From Cellvibrio sp. OA-2007 (GTDB taxonomy: Bacteria; Pseudomonadota; Gammaproteobacteria; Pseudomonadales; Cellvibrionaceae), in assembly GCF_000953825.1 (NCBI RefSeq), contig NZ_BBUL01000084.1:1-64000 (forward strand): DNA of 64,000 nt, in the 5' to 3' direction. Position 1 is the stretch's first letter. Every line of letters starts with the position of its first letter. Both the position numbers and the translations under genes were made by a program. The notes beneath the pieces were generated by a model. It ran no database searches and had not been told where the DNA came from. It saw only the letters and a list, made by a program, of their open reading frames with translations. Positions 1 through 7,926 of the stretch are shown piece by piece.

Positions 1-1095
1 TTAGCGGGTGGCGGTGCCTTACCGGCGTGGTTAAGTTTTGATGCCGTGACGCGTACCTTTAGTGGCACACCTGCGAATGCCGATGTGGGTTCAATCTCCA
101 TTGACGTGATTGCCAACGATGGCAATGGCGGTATTGTTACAGACACATTTGATTTGACGGTTTATGCAGGCATCAACAATTTACCAACGGTTGCTAACGC
201 TATTCCCGATCAGAATGCGACTGAAGATTCTGTTTTCAATTTCCAGTTTTCATCTAATACCTTTGCTGATGTGGATGCTGGCGATACCTTGATCTATAGC
301 GCGCAATTAGCGGGTGGTGGTGCATTACCTGTGTGGTTAAGTTTCGATGCAGCGACTCGCACCTTTAGCGGAATGCCAACCAATGGTGATGTGAGCTCGA
401 TTTCGATTGATGTCATTGCCAGCGATGGCAACGGCGGCACTGTCACTGATACGTTTGTCATTTCTGTTGCCAACACCAACGATGCGCCCACCGTCGCCAA
501 TGCGATTCCTGATCAAAACGCCACTGAAGATGCTGCGTTTAATTTCCAATTTGCATCCAACACCTTTAGCGATGTCGATGTCGGCGATACGCTCACTTAC
601 AGTGTGCAATTAGAGGGTGGCGGTGCCTTACCCGCGTGGTTAATTTTTAATGCGGCGACTCGCACATTTAGCGGTACGCCGACAAATGGCGATGTTGGTA
701 CTGTATCGATTGAAGTGATTGCCAACGATGGAAATGGCGGTATTGTTACAGATAGGTTCGATATTGTTATTAGTGAAGCTATTGGCAACATTAATCAGGC
801 TCCTGTGCTTGTAAATCCCATTCCTAGTCAGAGTGCGACTGAGGATGTTGCATTTAATTTTCAGTTTGCCGCGAATACATTTATCGATGCTGATGTAGGC
901 GATACCCTAACTTACCGCGTACAGTTAGTGGGTGGCGGTGCATTGCCCCCTTGGTTGAGTTTTGATGCGGCGACTCGCACATTCAGTGGGGTGCCCACGA
1001 ATAATGACGTAGATACGCTATCGATTGAAGTTGTCGCCAGCGATGGCCAGGCGACCTCCTCGGCTCAATTTCAATTGAATGTACTGGTCGTAAAT
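1..1095 (+). repeat. Tandem approx. 300-bp coding repeats
   Basis: The motif ggtggyggtgcmttrcc recurs near bases 7, 312, 615 and 931, a spacing of about 303 to 316 bp. It marks tandem copies that are similar at DNA level as well as protein level. The third and fourth copies carry more silent differences. Repeats of this kind allow copy-number change by recombination, and they are a likely place for assembly collapse. Confidence 0.8.
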
Positions 1096-2430
1096 GATCG
1101 TCCCATTGCAGGTGAAATGATTGTCATCAACAACCTGGAAGATGCATCGGGGGATCAGCTTGATTTGCGGGTGCTATTTTCGGATGAGGAAACCGCAAGC
1201 AGCGATTTGGTGTTCTCTGTAGTGAGTAATTCTAATCCCGGCTTGGTGATTAGCGCAGTCATTGATCCTGCTACCGGCTTGATACAGTTTCATTATGGGG
1301 CAAATCAATTTGGCACTAGTGATCTGGTTATCAGGGCGCAAGATGAGCAGGGTGCTTGGGTTGAGTCTGTGGTGCGCATCAATATTGCCTCTGTAAATGA
1401 TGTGCCTGTGTCTGAGGCAATTGCGGATATTACTGTCTACGCAGGAAGTCTGCCGCTCTCAACGGATTTGCAAACGGTATTCAGTGATATCGAAGATGGG
1501 TATTTATTGAGTTGGTCGGTCGTAGAAAATACCAATCAGTTGGTCGTAACAGCAATTCAGATTGACCCTGTTACCGGAATCATGACCTTGGTGTTTGCTG
1601 ATCAGGCATTGGGGGTATCAGTCGTTACTTTGCGAGCTCAAGACAGTGATGGTGCCTGGGTGGAAACCAGCTTTCAAGTAACTGTGATTGAACCAGAGGT
1701 GGTTTCTCCCAGGCCGCCGGTTGAGCCTCCCGTCACTCCACCAGTTGCTCCACCGATCAATCCGCCATCAGTTGAGCGTCCTCTAAATCCTCCGACTGAA
1801 TTGCCGGTAGTTCCCCCGATAGTGCCGCCAGAAACAATTATAACGCCGCCGCTGCCGAACGAAAATGAGGGGGAAAATACAGGAGATGTTGGTGAGCTAG
1901 GAGAGGGTATTTACTCCTCTGATGGAAGTGCGATATCAAGCGGAAATGATGATGTAAACAATACTGATCAAAATGATAAGTCCAGTCGTGACATTGAGCG
2001 AGCAAACAAAATGCAGCTCGATAATAATCTTTTGCTCAGCTCGCTTACGGCATCTCCGAGACTCGCTGCCCTGATTGCTCCTGATTCTGGTTTTACACCT
2101 TGGGATGCTGCAGATTTTGACAACGAGATTCATCGATTGCGCGCACAAATGGATGAGGCTTTGGAGGAGGAGCAAAATCGTAGAGCTGTAGTCTCAGGGT
2201 TAATTTTTTCAATTACTACCGGCATATTGGTCTGGTCTTTGAGAGCAAGTAGCTTGCTGTTGATGCTGGTATCTTTGTTACCTTTATGGCGAGGTTTCGA
2301 CCCTCTACCCGTTCTTGACGAGGTAAACAAAAAGAAAAAGGAACTTCTGCGGCAGCGTAAAGATAAAAAACAAGAAGATCGTGAAGTTCGTGAAGTGGGG
2401 TATTTGTTTGACCACAATAAGGGAGGGTAG
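1..2430 (+). CDS. Ig/cadherin-like repeat surface protein, 3' part
   Basis: The frame is open from base 1, so the true start lies left of the window. The visible part holds one partial and three complete copies of a roughly 100-residue putative-Ig (He_PIG/dystroglycan-cadherin type) repeat, recognisable by IPDQNATEDxxFNFQF, GGGALPxWLSFDAATRTFSG and SIxVIASDGNGG. Two more diverged cadherin-like modules (up to about base 1690) follow. Then comes a proline-rich stalk (about 1705 to 1860), an acidic linker, a short coiled region, a transmembrane stretch (about 2190 to 2280) and a Lys/Arg-rich tail. The layout suggests a large surface or secreted protein anchored near its C terminus by a membrane segment with a cytoplasmic basic tail. 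The role is unknown; adhesion or carbohydrate binding is typical of the repeat family. No terminator is obvious downstream. Confidence 0.8.
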   Translation, partial: LAGGGALPAWLSFDAVTRTFSGTPANADVGSISIDVIANDGNGGIVTDTFDLTVYAGINNLPTVANAIPDQNATEDSVFNFQFSSNTFADVDAGDTLIYSAQLAGGGALPVWLSFDAATRTFSGMPTNGDVSSISIDVIASDGNGGTVTDTFVISVANTNDAPTVANAIPDQNATEDAAFNFQFASNTFSDVDVGDTLTYSVQLEGGGALPAWLIFNAATRTFSGTPTNGDVGTVSIEVIANDGNGGIVTDRFDIVISEAIGNINQAPVLVNPIPSQSATEDVAFNFQFAANTFIDADVGDTLTYRVQLVGGGALPPWLSFDAATRTFSGVPTNNDVDTLSIEVVASDGQATSSAQFQLNVLVVNDRPIAGEMIVINNLEDASGDQLDLRVLFSDEETASSDLVFSVVSNSNPGLVISAVIDPATGLIQFHYGANQFGTSDLVIRAQDEQGAWVESVVRINIASVNDVPVSEAIADITVYAGSLPLSTDLQTVFSDIEDGYLLSWSVVENTNQLVVTAIQIDPVTGIMTLVFADQALGVSVVTLRAQDSDGAWVETSFQVTVIEPEVVSPRPPVEPPVTPPVAPPINPPSVERPLNPPTELPVVPPIVPPETIITPPLPNENEGENTGDVGELGEGIYSSDGSAISSGNDDVNNTDQNDKSSRDIERANKMQLDNNLLLSSLTASPRLAALIAPDSGFTPWDAADFDNEIHRLRAQMDEALEEEQNRRAVVSGLIFSITTGILVWSLRASSLLLMLVSLLPLWRGFDPLPVLDEVNKKKKELLRQRKDKKQEDREVREVGYLFDHNKGG

Positions 2431-3331
2431 ATCGCTGCTGAGTAGGTCTCTTTAGTGATAATGAAATGAGAATTGACTCCTTTTTAATCGCATTTCAAGC
2501 AATAGTGTGGTTTCAGTGATCTGATTGGTTTAGCAAGTACGAAATTGCTGCTCAACATCGTAAGCGTCCTATCAACCCCACCTAGCCTTGCCCTAAGCGT
2601 ACATGTAACACGAAACTATGGCCAATATCCTACAAGCTTTTCAGTCTCTACCCACCCTTTTCAGCAAGCAAAATATTTAAAATAAGTAGCGAAAGGACGC
2701 TAACCGAAACAGGATGCAACGGTTAAAGGGATTGGTTTAAGGATGAAGCTGCAAAATGGACGACATTAGGGATCAGGCATGATGCCGAGCTGATTGGGAG
2801 ATCACTTACCCGCGCAGGAAGTAAAGGGGCTAGCTGGATGTGATGCCTCTTTTTTTGACGTTTGGATTCTATTTTTCTAATCCGCATTTAATTTCACCGT
2901 CCACGGTATAAGATCTTCTAGCCGATCATCCTCAGTGTGTTTGGGAATTTCTGTCAGCAAATGCTCAGTATACTTCACCGGATTTAGATTATTCCCTCTT
3001 GCGCTGGGTTCGTACATTTGGTGACGTGGTTTTTATCGTCGGTGCTTTAGCTGTGAGCTGGCAGGTTGTGTAGGGTTTATTTTCCTCATCAAGAGGTGGT
3101 GTGTTAACAATCGATCCAGCTAGGACGCCTGAAAAAAAGAAACTGTGTGCTGCGGTAATTGTGGCGGTAAATAAGGTGTAACAGTTAAGTCTTAAGCCGG
3201 ATATTGAGTTTAATGTCCGGTTTAATTTAAGAGCACCTCTGAAAATAAGATTTTAAATTCATAAGTTGAACTCTTTTCGAATATTTTTGGGGTGAGTACT
3301 ACGGCAATTGGTAAGCATGCTCGCTACAAGA
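2431..3331. other. Gene-poor stretch with transposon debris
   Basis: About 900 bp without an intact gene. Apart from the IS66-type 3' remnant at 2877..3011 I recognise nothing. There are only short open stretches, for example one ending at the taa near 3181, with no start, ribosome site or recognisable domain. The composition and the broken transposase suggest decayed mobile DNA. Confidence 0.6.
2877..3011 (-). pseudogene. IS66-family transposase, C-terminal remnant
   Basis: Reading the minus strand gives 44 codons ending in a stop, containing NGLNP-like ARGNNLNPVKYTEHLL followed by LTEIPKHTEDDRLEDLIPW. That is the pattern of the extreme C terminus of IS66 transposases (a helix ending ...LLPW). 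Homology stops abruptly at about 3011, where the rest of the transposase should begin, so this is a truncated relic. No inverted repeat or target duplication is visible around it. The assignment rests on remembered family pattern. Confidence 0.6.
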
Positions 3332-3592
3332 TCAATCTTTTCGCTCGGCTTCTTTAATCGACTTAATGATCACTTCAATCCCTTCGTGAGGATCTGCTCC
3401 TATCGCGTGGCAGTACCTCACGAATTCTACAAGCTCTATCTTCTTTCTATCTTGCTCCATTTTCCCAACACTGGTCCAATGGGCTCCAATCATAGGGGCT
3501 AGGTCACGCAAAGTTAACGAAGTTGCTGCTCGCTTTTGCTTCAGCCAAAAGCGAAGCTTTGCATAATGAGGTGAGTACGAAGATGTTTTCAT
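3332..3592 (-). CDS. XRE-family HTH regulator
   Basis: An 86-residue protein with a Cro/C1-type helix-turn-helix at about residues 26 to 52 (TLRDLAPMIGAHWTSVGKME) and a charged C-terminal tail. It is a single-domain DNA-binding protein of the size of phage or island repressors. It is divergent from the winged-helix/helicase pair that starts at 3656. The 63-bp gap contains two copies of a 19-bp imperfect palindrome, one directly abutting this gene's start codon. That arrangement suggests it represses itself and the divergent pair. Family assignment is confident; the regulated targets are inference. Confidence 0.8.
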   Translation of the reverse strand: MKTSSYSPHYAKLRFWLKQKRAATSLTLRDLAPMIGAHWTSVGKMEQDRKKIELVEFVRYCHAIGADPHEGIEVIIKSIKEAERKD

Positions 3593-3638
3593 TGTAGCGA
3601 TATTAGATACAAGCTAGAATGTAGCGAAATTCACTACA
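3593..3638. promoter_or_regulatory. Two-copy palindromic operator
   Basis: TGTAGCGATATTAGATACA (3593..3611) and TGTAGCGAAATTCACTACA (3620..3638) are 19-bp imperfect palindromes that share their left half TGTAGCGA. Their starts are 27 bp apart. They fill the space between two divergent genes, the usual site for an autoregulating XRE repressor. Confidence 0.65.
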
Positions 3639-3655
3639 ATTCAAATAAGCATCAA

Positions 3656-4174
3656 ATGAAGCCAAAACACCTAAAGCATGAAGTATTTAGTGCTTTCCAA
3701 GAACTGATAGGAAGCCGTTTTACGGTTGCTCAAGCCGTATCTGTTTACATGGCAAGCCCATTTTGCTCTCACTCGGACGTAAAACCCGCACGGCAATTTG
3801 TCTACAGAAACATGAAGCGGCTTATTCAAGCTGGTGAACTGGAAAAAATCGGTCCTGATGGCGGTTGGCAAAAATACCGTTTTACTGAGAGCTTTAACGC
3901 AAGGTTAACTGCAGATGTATCTCTCATTTCAGGTCAACCGATAGTGCAAGAGGCATCAAATATAAGTGCGAATCTTATCGAAAGGCTAAATCACCAAAAG
4001 TTGGAATTACTTACCACAATGGGTGAAGCTGAAGAGTACGACGCGATTTTCAAAGAATTACCAGAGATGCGCGGGCAAATTCAATCGCTTTATAACGATT
4101 CGCGAGATAGGTGTTCCAAATTATTGGGGAAAGTTAAAGCGCTCGAAAATCTCATCTCATTAAATTCAAGATAA
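3656..4174 (+). CDS. Putative winged-helix protein with coiled coil
   Basis: A 172-residue protein that I cannot place in a named family. Residues about 5 to 75 look like a winged helix or DNA-binding fold (FTVAQAVSVYM, then ARQFVYRNMKRLIQAGELEKI and a Gly-rich turn GPDGGWQKYRF). Residues about 105 to 165 are helical and charged, consistent with a coiled coil. It ends 4 nt before the helicase gene, so the two are almost certainly co-transcribed and probably act together, with this protein as the specificity or loading partner. The start follows a poor ribosome site (catcaa), but the codon sits just after the operators. Confidence 0.6.
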   Translation: MKPKHLKHEVFSAFQELIGSRFTVAQAVSVYMASPFCSHSDVKPARQFVYRNMKRLIQAGELEKIGPDGGWQKYRFTESFNARLTADVSLISGQPIVQEASNISANLIERLNHQKLELLTTMGEAEEYDAIFKELPEMRGQIQSLYNDSRDRCSKLLGKVKALENLISLNSR

Positions 4175-4178
4175 AAAT

Positions 4179-5585
4179 ATGCAATTAAGACGCTGGCAAT
4201 CCGAATGTATTTCAAAGGCTCTGCATAAGTTCTCAGTAATGGGTAATCACTTTCTCTGCTTGGCTACGCCAGGTGCTGGCAAAACAGTTATGGCGTCAGT
4301 CTTGGCTACCAAACTGCTCGAACATAATCAGATAGATCTCATTCTGTGCTTTTCACCTTCGGTCACAGTATCAAGTGACTTTGAGCAGGCACTTGCAGAT
4401 CACACCAATGCCCGAATGGACGGACTGTTAGGCTCTAAAGGGCGTTCACTCACCTACCAAGCAATGCTTTATTTAGATGATGAGTTCTGGAAGCTATTTG
4501 ATACGAACAGGATATTTGTGATATTTGATGAAATTCATCACTGTGCTGGCGATGGATTAGGTAATGCGAATGCATGGGGACAAAAAATTATTCAGCATAT
4601 TCAAGGTCGTGCTACTTATTCTTTAGCACTTACGGGTACCCCTTGGCGTTCTGATCAAATTCCTATTGCACTTTCGAGTTATTGCCAACAACAAAAAATT
4701 CATTGCGATTATGTATATGGTTTGACGCAGGCAGTTGCGGACAACGTGTGTAGAAGCCCAAAAATTACGCTGATTGACAATGATAAAGTTTGGATTAAGC
4801 ACAATAATGAAGTATTTAAGTTTTCATGCTTTGGCGAGTTACTAAAAAAATCCAAATGCTCCTATCAACAATTGATAGAAAACGAAGCTCTCATTTCCTA
4901 CTTCATCGATAAGTCGTCAAAAAAATTATCCGCAATTAGAAAACAGCATTCAAGCGCAGGTGGTCTTATTGTTGCTGCCTCGGTAGAGCATGCCAATAAA
5001 ATTTCCGAGATATTGTATCGTCGGACCGGAGATCAAGCGTATATAGCAACCTATAGAGAAGAAGATCCACTAAACATAATCAATAGGTTCAAATTTAATT
5101 CTGAAAAATGGATTATTTCCGTTGGGATGATCAGCGAGGGAACCAATATACCTAGGTTGCGAGTGTGTTGTCATTTAACCCGAGTTAAAACGGAGCTACA
5201 TTTTCGACAAGTTTTGGGTAGGATATTGCGAAGCAGTACTGAAGCAAATGAAGAAGGTTTTCTCTATATGCCTGCTGAACCCAATCTTCTCGAATATGCC
5301 ACTCGTGTTGCACAAGAAATACCAGATGGTGTTGCTATTAAATTTGACTCTATGTCGAAGGCGCAAGATCGTGAATGTGATGCTTTAATTCTGAAGGGCG
5401 ACGATAATCTCGCCACGAGTGTAATCCTGGCGGTCGATTGCAGCTCTACTGACGATTCAGATCTGGAATTAGATCTTAGTCATCAAGCAGGGCTAACTTC
5501 ACTCGCTAGATCATATGAATCTACAGTTAATATCTTTGGCAGGTTTAAACAAGAACTCCTGTCGCTACCGCTTACTGCTTGTTGA
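4179..5585 (+). CDS. SF2 DEAD/DEAH-type helicase
   Basis: A 468-residue superfamily 2 helicase. Visible motifs are Walker A TPGAGKT (30 to 36), motif II DEIH (117 to 120), motif III LTGTPWR (151 to 157), motif V SVGMISEGTNIP (314 to 325) and motif VI QVLGRILR (344 to 351). This is the ResIII plus Helicase_C layout without any obvious nuclease domain. It is an ATP-driven DNA or RNA translocase. Being downstream of a small DNA-binding protein and under an XRE repressor, on accessory DNA, it is a candidate element-maintenance or anti-phage gene. That role is inference; the helicase call is firm. Confidence 0.88.
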   Translation: MQLRRWQSECISKALHKFSVMGNHFLCLATPGAGKTVMASVLATKLLEHNQIDLILCFSPSVTVSSDFEQALADHTNARMDGLLGSKGRSLTYQAMLYLDDEFWKLFDTNRIFVIFDEIHHCAGDGLGNANAWGQKIIQHIQGRATYSLALTGTPWRSDQIPIALSSYCQQQKIHCDYVYGLTQAVADNVCRSPKITLIDNDKVWIKHNNEVFKFSCFGELLKKSKCSYQQLIENEALISYFIDKSSKKLSAIRKQHSSAGGLIVAASVEHANKISEILYRRTGDQAYIATYREEDPLNIINRFKFNSEKWIISVGMISEGTNIPRLRVCCHLTRVKTELHFRQVLGRILRSSTEANEEGFLYMPAEPNLLEYATRVAQEIPDGVAIKFDSMSKAQDRECDALILKGDDNLATSVILAVDCSSTDDSDLELDLSHQAGLTSLARSYESTVNIFGRFKQELLSLPLTAC

Positions 5586-5868
5586 TGCTGGCGCAATGCT
5601 CAAATATATCGTTCCGACAATTTTTTATTTTTCTTTCGATCTAGCCTGCGAAACTAATTTGTAGTGCATGAAAGAGGCTTAGCTGAAAAATCAAATAACT
5701 GCGTGTTGATTTATGTATGAAATTGGTCGTTTTTTGCGTTTAAGAATGACCCAGGATAATAGGTGTTAGTAATCATCCTAACTGGTTTTTTCAATATTTT
5801 AAGTTGGTCAATATTCAATGCCAAAATGGGTCCGCATTGAATGAAAATCAATAACTCTATCTTTAAAA

Positions 5869-6066
5869 GTGGAAACTATGTCTGATATTAATGACGAATT
5901 TTATGCTCTGTTAATACGTATATCCTCTCCAAAAACCCGCAGAGCAGGTGACGCTTTTTTCTCAGCTGATCCTCTGGACTTGTCCATTACGTATTCACCA
6001 GACAATTTTGATAGCTTCGATGTTCAGCCTGATGGCAAGTCGACTGACATCATCGGTAAGAAATGA
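5869..6066 (+). CDS. Small hypothetical protein
   Basis: About 62 to 65 residues. The frame can begin at GTG 5869 or ATG 5878 (MSDINDEFYALL...). No domain, signal peptide or membrane segment is visible. The sequence is acidic and rich in Asp/Ser with a basic end (GKK). I do not recognise it, and it could be a chance frame or the remnant of a larger gene. Confidence 0.3.
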   Translation: METMSDINDEFYALLIRISSPKTRRAGDAFFSADPLDLSITYSPDNFDSFDVQPDGKSTDIIGKK

Positions 6067-6495
6067 TGATCCCTTTATGCAGTTATTCTTTCGAACCGAG
6101 CAATAATCATCCTTTTTTTCTTGCTGGCTTGTGGAATTTTTCCTCATATTAAAACATCATCATTAAGATACAGTAGTCATTTTCTTTAGAATCATCGAGA
6201 TGCGAATTCGCACCAATTTTTTCACACAATCGTAAACCATTTACCCACTTTATTGCATCAATTTACCTAATTGGAGCGGTAAGTTGGCATGAGGTTGCGT
6301 TGATAAACTGGATAACAGGTGCGGCATTCAAGTGTAGCTGAACAGCAAATATATCTCTGAAGAAGAAAATGCATAAAGGATTGCTCAAAGCCTTGCTGAA
6401 CAGCTCTGTATTACGACGAAGTTATTTTCAGGCTGAATACTATTTAGGCGCCCTCACTCTGGGGGGATCAATCTAGTTCGGAATGAAAAAATTCT
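6067..6495. other. Intergenic stretch, nothing recognised
   Basis: About 430 bp downstream of the substitute srkA. I see no gene, RNA or clear terminator. I looked for the CACGTTAAGGG repeat that occurs at the other end of the recombinase operon and did not find it here. Confidence 0.5.
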
Positions 6496-7488
6496 CTAAT
6501 AATTTCCTGAAGACCTTAAGAGTGCTGGCTCTTGAAGGTTCGCAAACTGTTCTCGCAATTGAAGGACATGTTCTGCCCAGTAGCGCTCGGTATTAAACCA
6601 TGTAAACGTTGATGGGAATGCCGGATCAGTCCAACGTCTCGCAATCCAGGCGGCGTAATTCAGCATACGAAGAGTTCTGAGGGGCTCTATCAAACATAGT
6701 TCTGAATCGTTGAAGTCATGGAACATCTCATAGCCTTCTAACAGTGCATCGAGCTGCGTAGTTCGATCTTGGCGATCACCACTCAACAACATCCACAAGT
6801 CTTGTACAGCAGGTCCCATGCGGCAATCATCGAAGTCAACAAATACACCGCGGTCTTCTCGCCACAAAATGTTGCCCGGGTGGCAATCAGCATGAATACG
6901 AATTGGTGAATAAGCACACTCACTGAATCGCTGTTCTATTATTTTAATAATATCTTTAGTCAGTGATTCGTAGGCCGGAAGGAGGCTCGGTGGAATAAAA
7001 TTATTACTCAGGAGAAATTCCCGACTATCGATACCATAACTCTTGATATCAAGCAGTGACCGATGACTGAAGGGCTTTATCGATCCAATTGCGTGTAATC
7101 TTCCAAGCGAGCGACCAAGTAATTCTAAAGTGTCTAAGTTATCTAGCTCTGGCGCATGCCCTCCAGCTCGTGGAAATAATGCGAATGTAAATTCTCCGTC
7201 CCGATGAGCACTTACTCCGCTTTCATGTACTAACGGTGGAACAATTGGCCACTCTGCTACTGCAAGCTCTTTACAAAAGTCATGCTCCTCACTTACTTGC
7301 TCAAACGACCACCGGGACGGTCTATAGAATTTTGCGATGAGGGGCGCAGAGTCGGCAATTCCGATTTGAAATACACGATTTTCGTAAGAATTCAATGCAT
7401 TTAAACGACCATCACATTGATATCCCAAGCACTCAACGGCATCAAGAATTCGTTCTGGTGTTAAGGTGCTGTAGGGATGGTCTGACAT
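6496..7488 (-). CDS. srkA: Stress response kinase A (SrkA/YihE)
   Basis: 330 residues, full length for SrkA, a cytoplasmic eukaryote-like Ser/Thr kinase that counters stress-induced death. It has the family's LNSYENRVFQ near residue 32, Lys53 in IAKFYRP, the catalytic loop HADCHPGNILW (199 to 209) and the metal site DFDDCRMGPAVQDLW (218 on). It starts 12 nt after the last recombinase-operon gene and is surely part of that transcript. GC of its first 100 nt is about 42 percent, against about 55 percent for the srkA 5' fragment at 13521..13658. It therefore looks imported as a replacement copy for the interrupted host gene. Confidence 0.92.
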   Translation of the reverse strand: MSDHPYSTLTPERILDAVECLGYQCDGRLNALNSYENRVFQIGIADSAPLIAKFYRPSRWSFEQVSEEHDFCKELAVAEWPIVPPLVHESGVSAHRDGEFTFALFPRAGGHAPELDNLDTLELLGRSLGRLHAIGSIKPFSHRSLLDIKSYGIDSREFLLSNNFIPPSLLPAYESLTKDIIKIIEQRFSECAYSPIRIHADCHPGNILWREDRGVFVDFDDCRMGPAVQDLWMLLSGDRQDRTTQLDALLEGYEMFHDFNDSELCLIEPLRTLRMLNYAAWIARRWTDPAFPSTFTWFNTERYWAEHVLQLREQFANLQEPALLRSSGNY

Positions 7489-7500
7489 ATTTTGAACTCA

Positions 7501-7926
7501 TTAGTAAGGTACATCGGTGCTTTTGGGATCCACTCGCACATCAGTCACTATGCCATACTGAGGAACCTCTCCGCCGAGTTTACGGATAACTTTTGCCATC
7601 TCTGCATTAAGATATAGCAGAGACATGTAGCGGCTGCGGGCGATATCCAGATCACGTTTGAGTTGCTCTATCTCAGCAGACTGATTGGGATTGTTCTGAG
7701 TTCGCGTTTTCTTGCGGGGTGGGGGCTGCTCGCTTGATGCAGATTCAATTTCTGCAATAAGTTGTTCAAATCCTGGGCGATTGCGAATGGTGCCACGTTT
7801 CCGTCCTGCTTCAAGTGCGACTTGATCCTTATTAATTGGGGAACCCTTGGGGACACGAACCGGCGCATTTTTTTTGAGCCTTTCTAGTGCGGCAAAATAT
7901 TCCATGATGGTACTGGTTGTCTTCAT
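7501..7926 (-). CDS. Small recombinase-operon accessory protein
   Basis: A 141-residue basic protein. The N-terminal half (KGSPINKDQVALEAGRKRGTIRNR) resembles a short helix-turn-helix. The middle is a Pro/Arg/Lys-rich linker and the C-terminal half is a predicted coiled coil (SAEIEQLKRDLDIARSRYMSLLYLN). Its start overlaps the end of the preceding recombinase by 4 nt. Small coiled-coil or HTH helpers of this size follow tyrosine recombinases in Tn554-type (TnpC) and gamma-mobile-trio (GmtX) modules, so a role as a strand-exchange or directionality helper is likely. Which family it belongs to needs a profile search. Confidence 0.6.
   Translation of the reverse strand: MKTTSTIMEYFAALERLKKNAPVRVPKGSPINKDQVALEAGRKRGTIRNRPGFEQLIAEIESASSEQPPPRKKTRTQNNPNQSAEIEQLKRDLDIARSRYMSLLYLNAEMAKVIRKLGGEVPQYGIVTDVRVDPKSTDVPY

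Noticed and set aside
1-1095. Tandem repeats that might be read as a CRISPR-like or satellite array
   Set aside because: The period is about 300 bp, in frame, and encodes Ig-like domains; there are no short direct repeats with spacers anywhere in the window.
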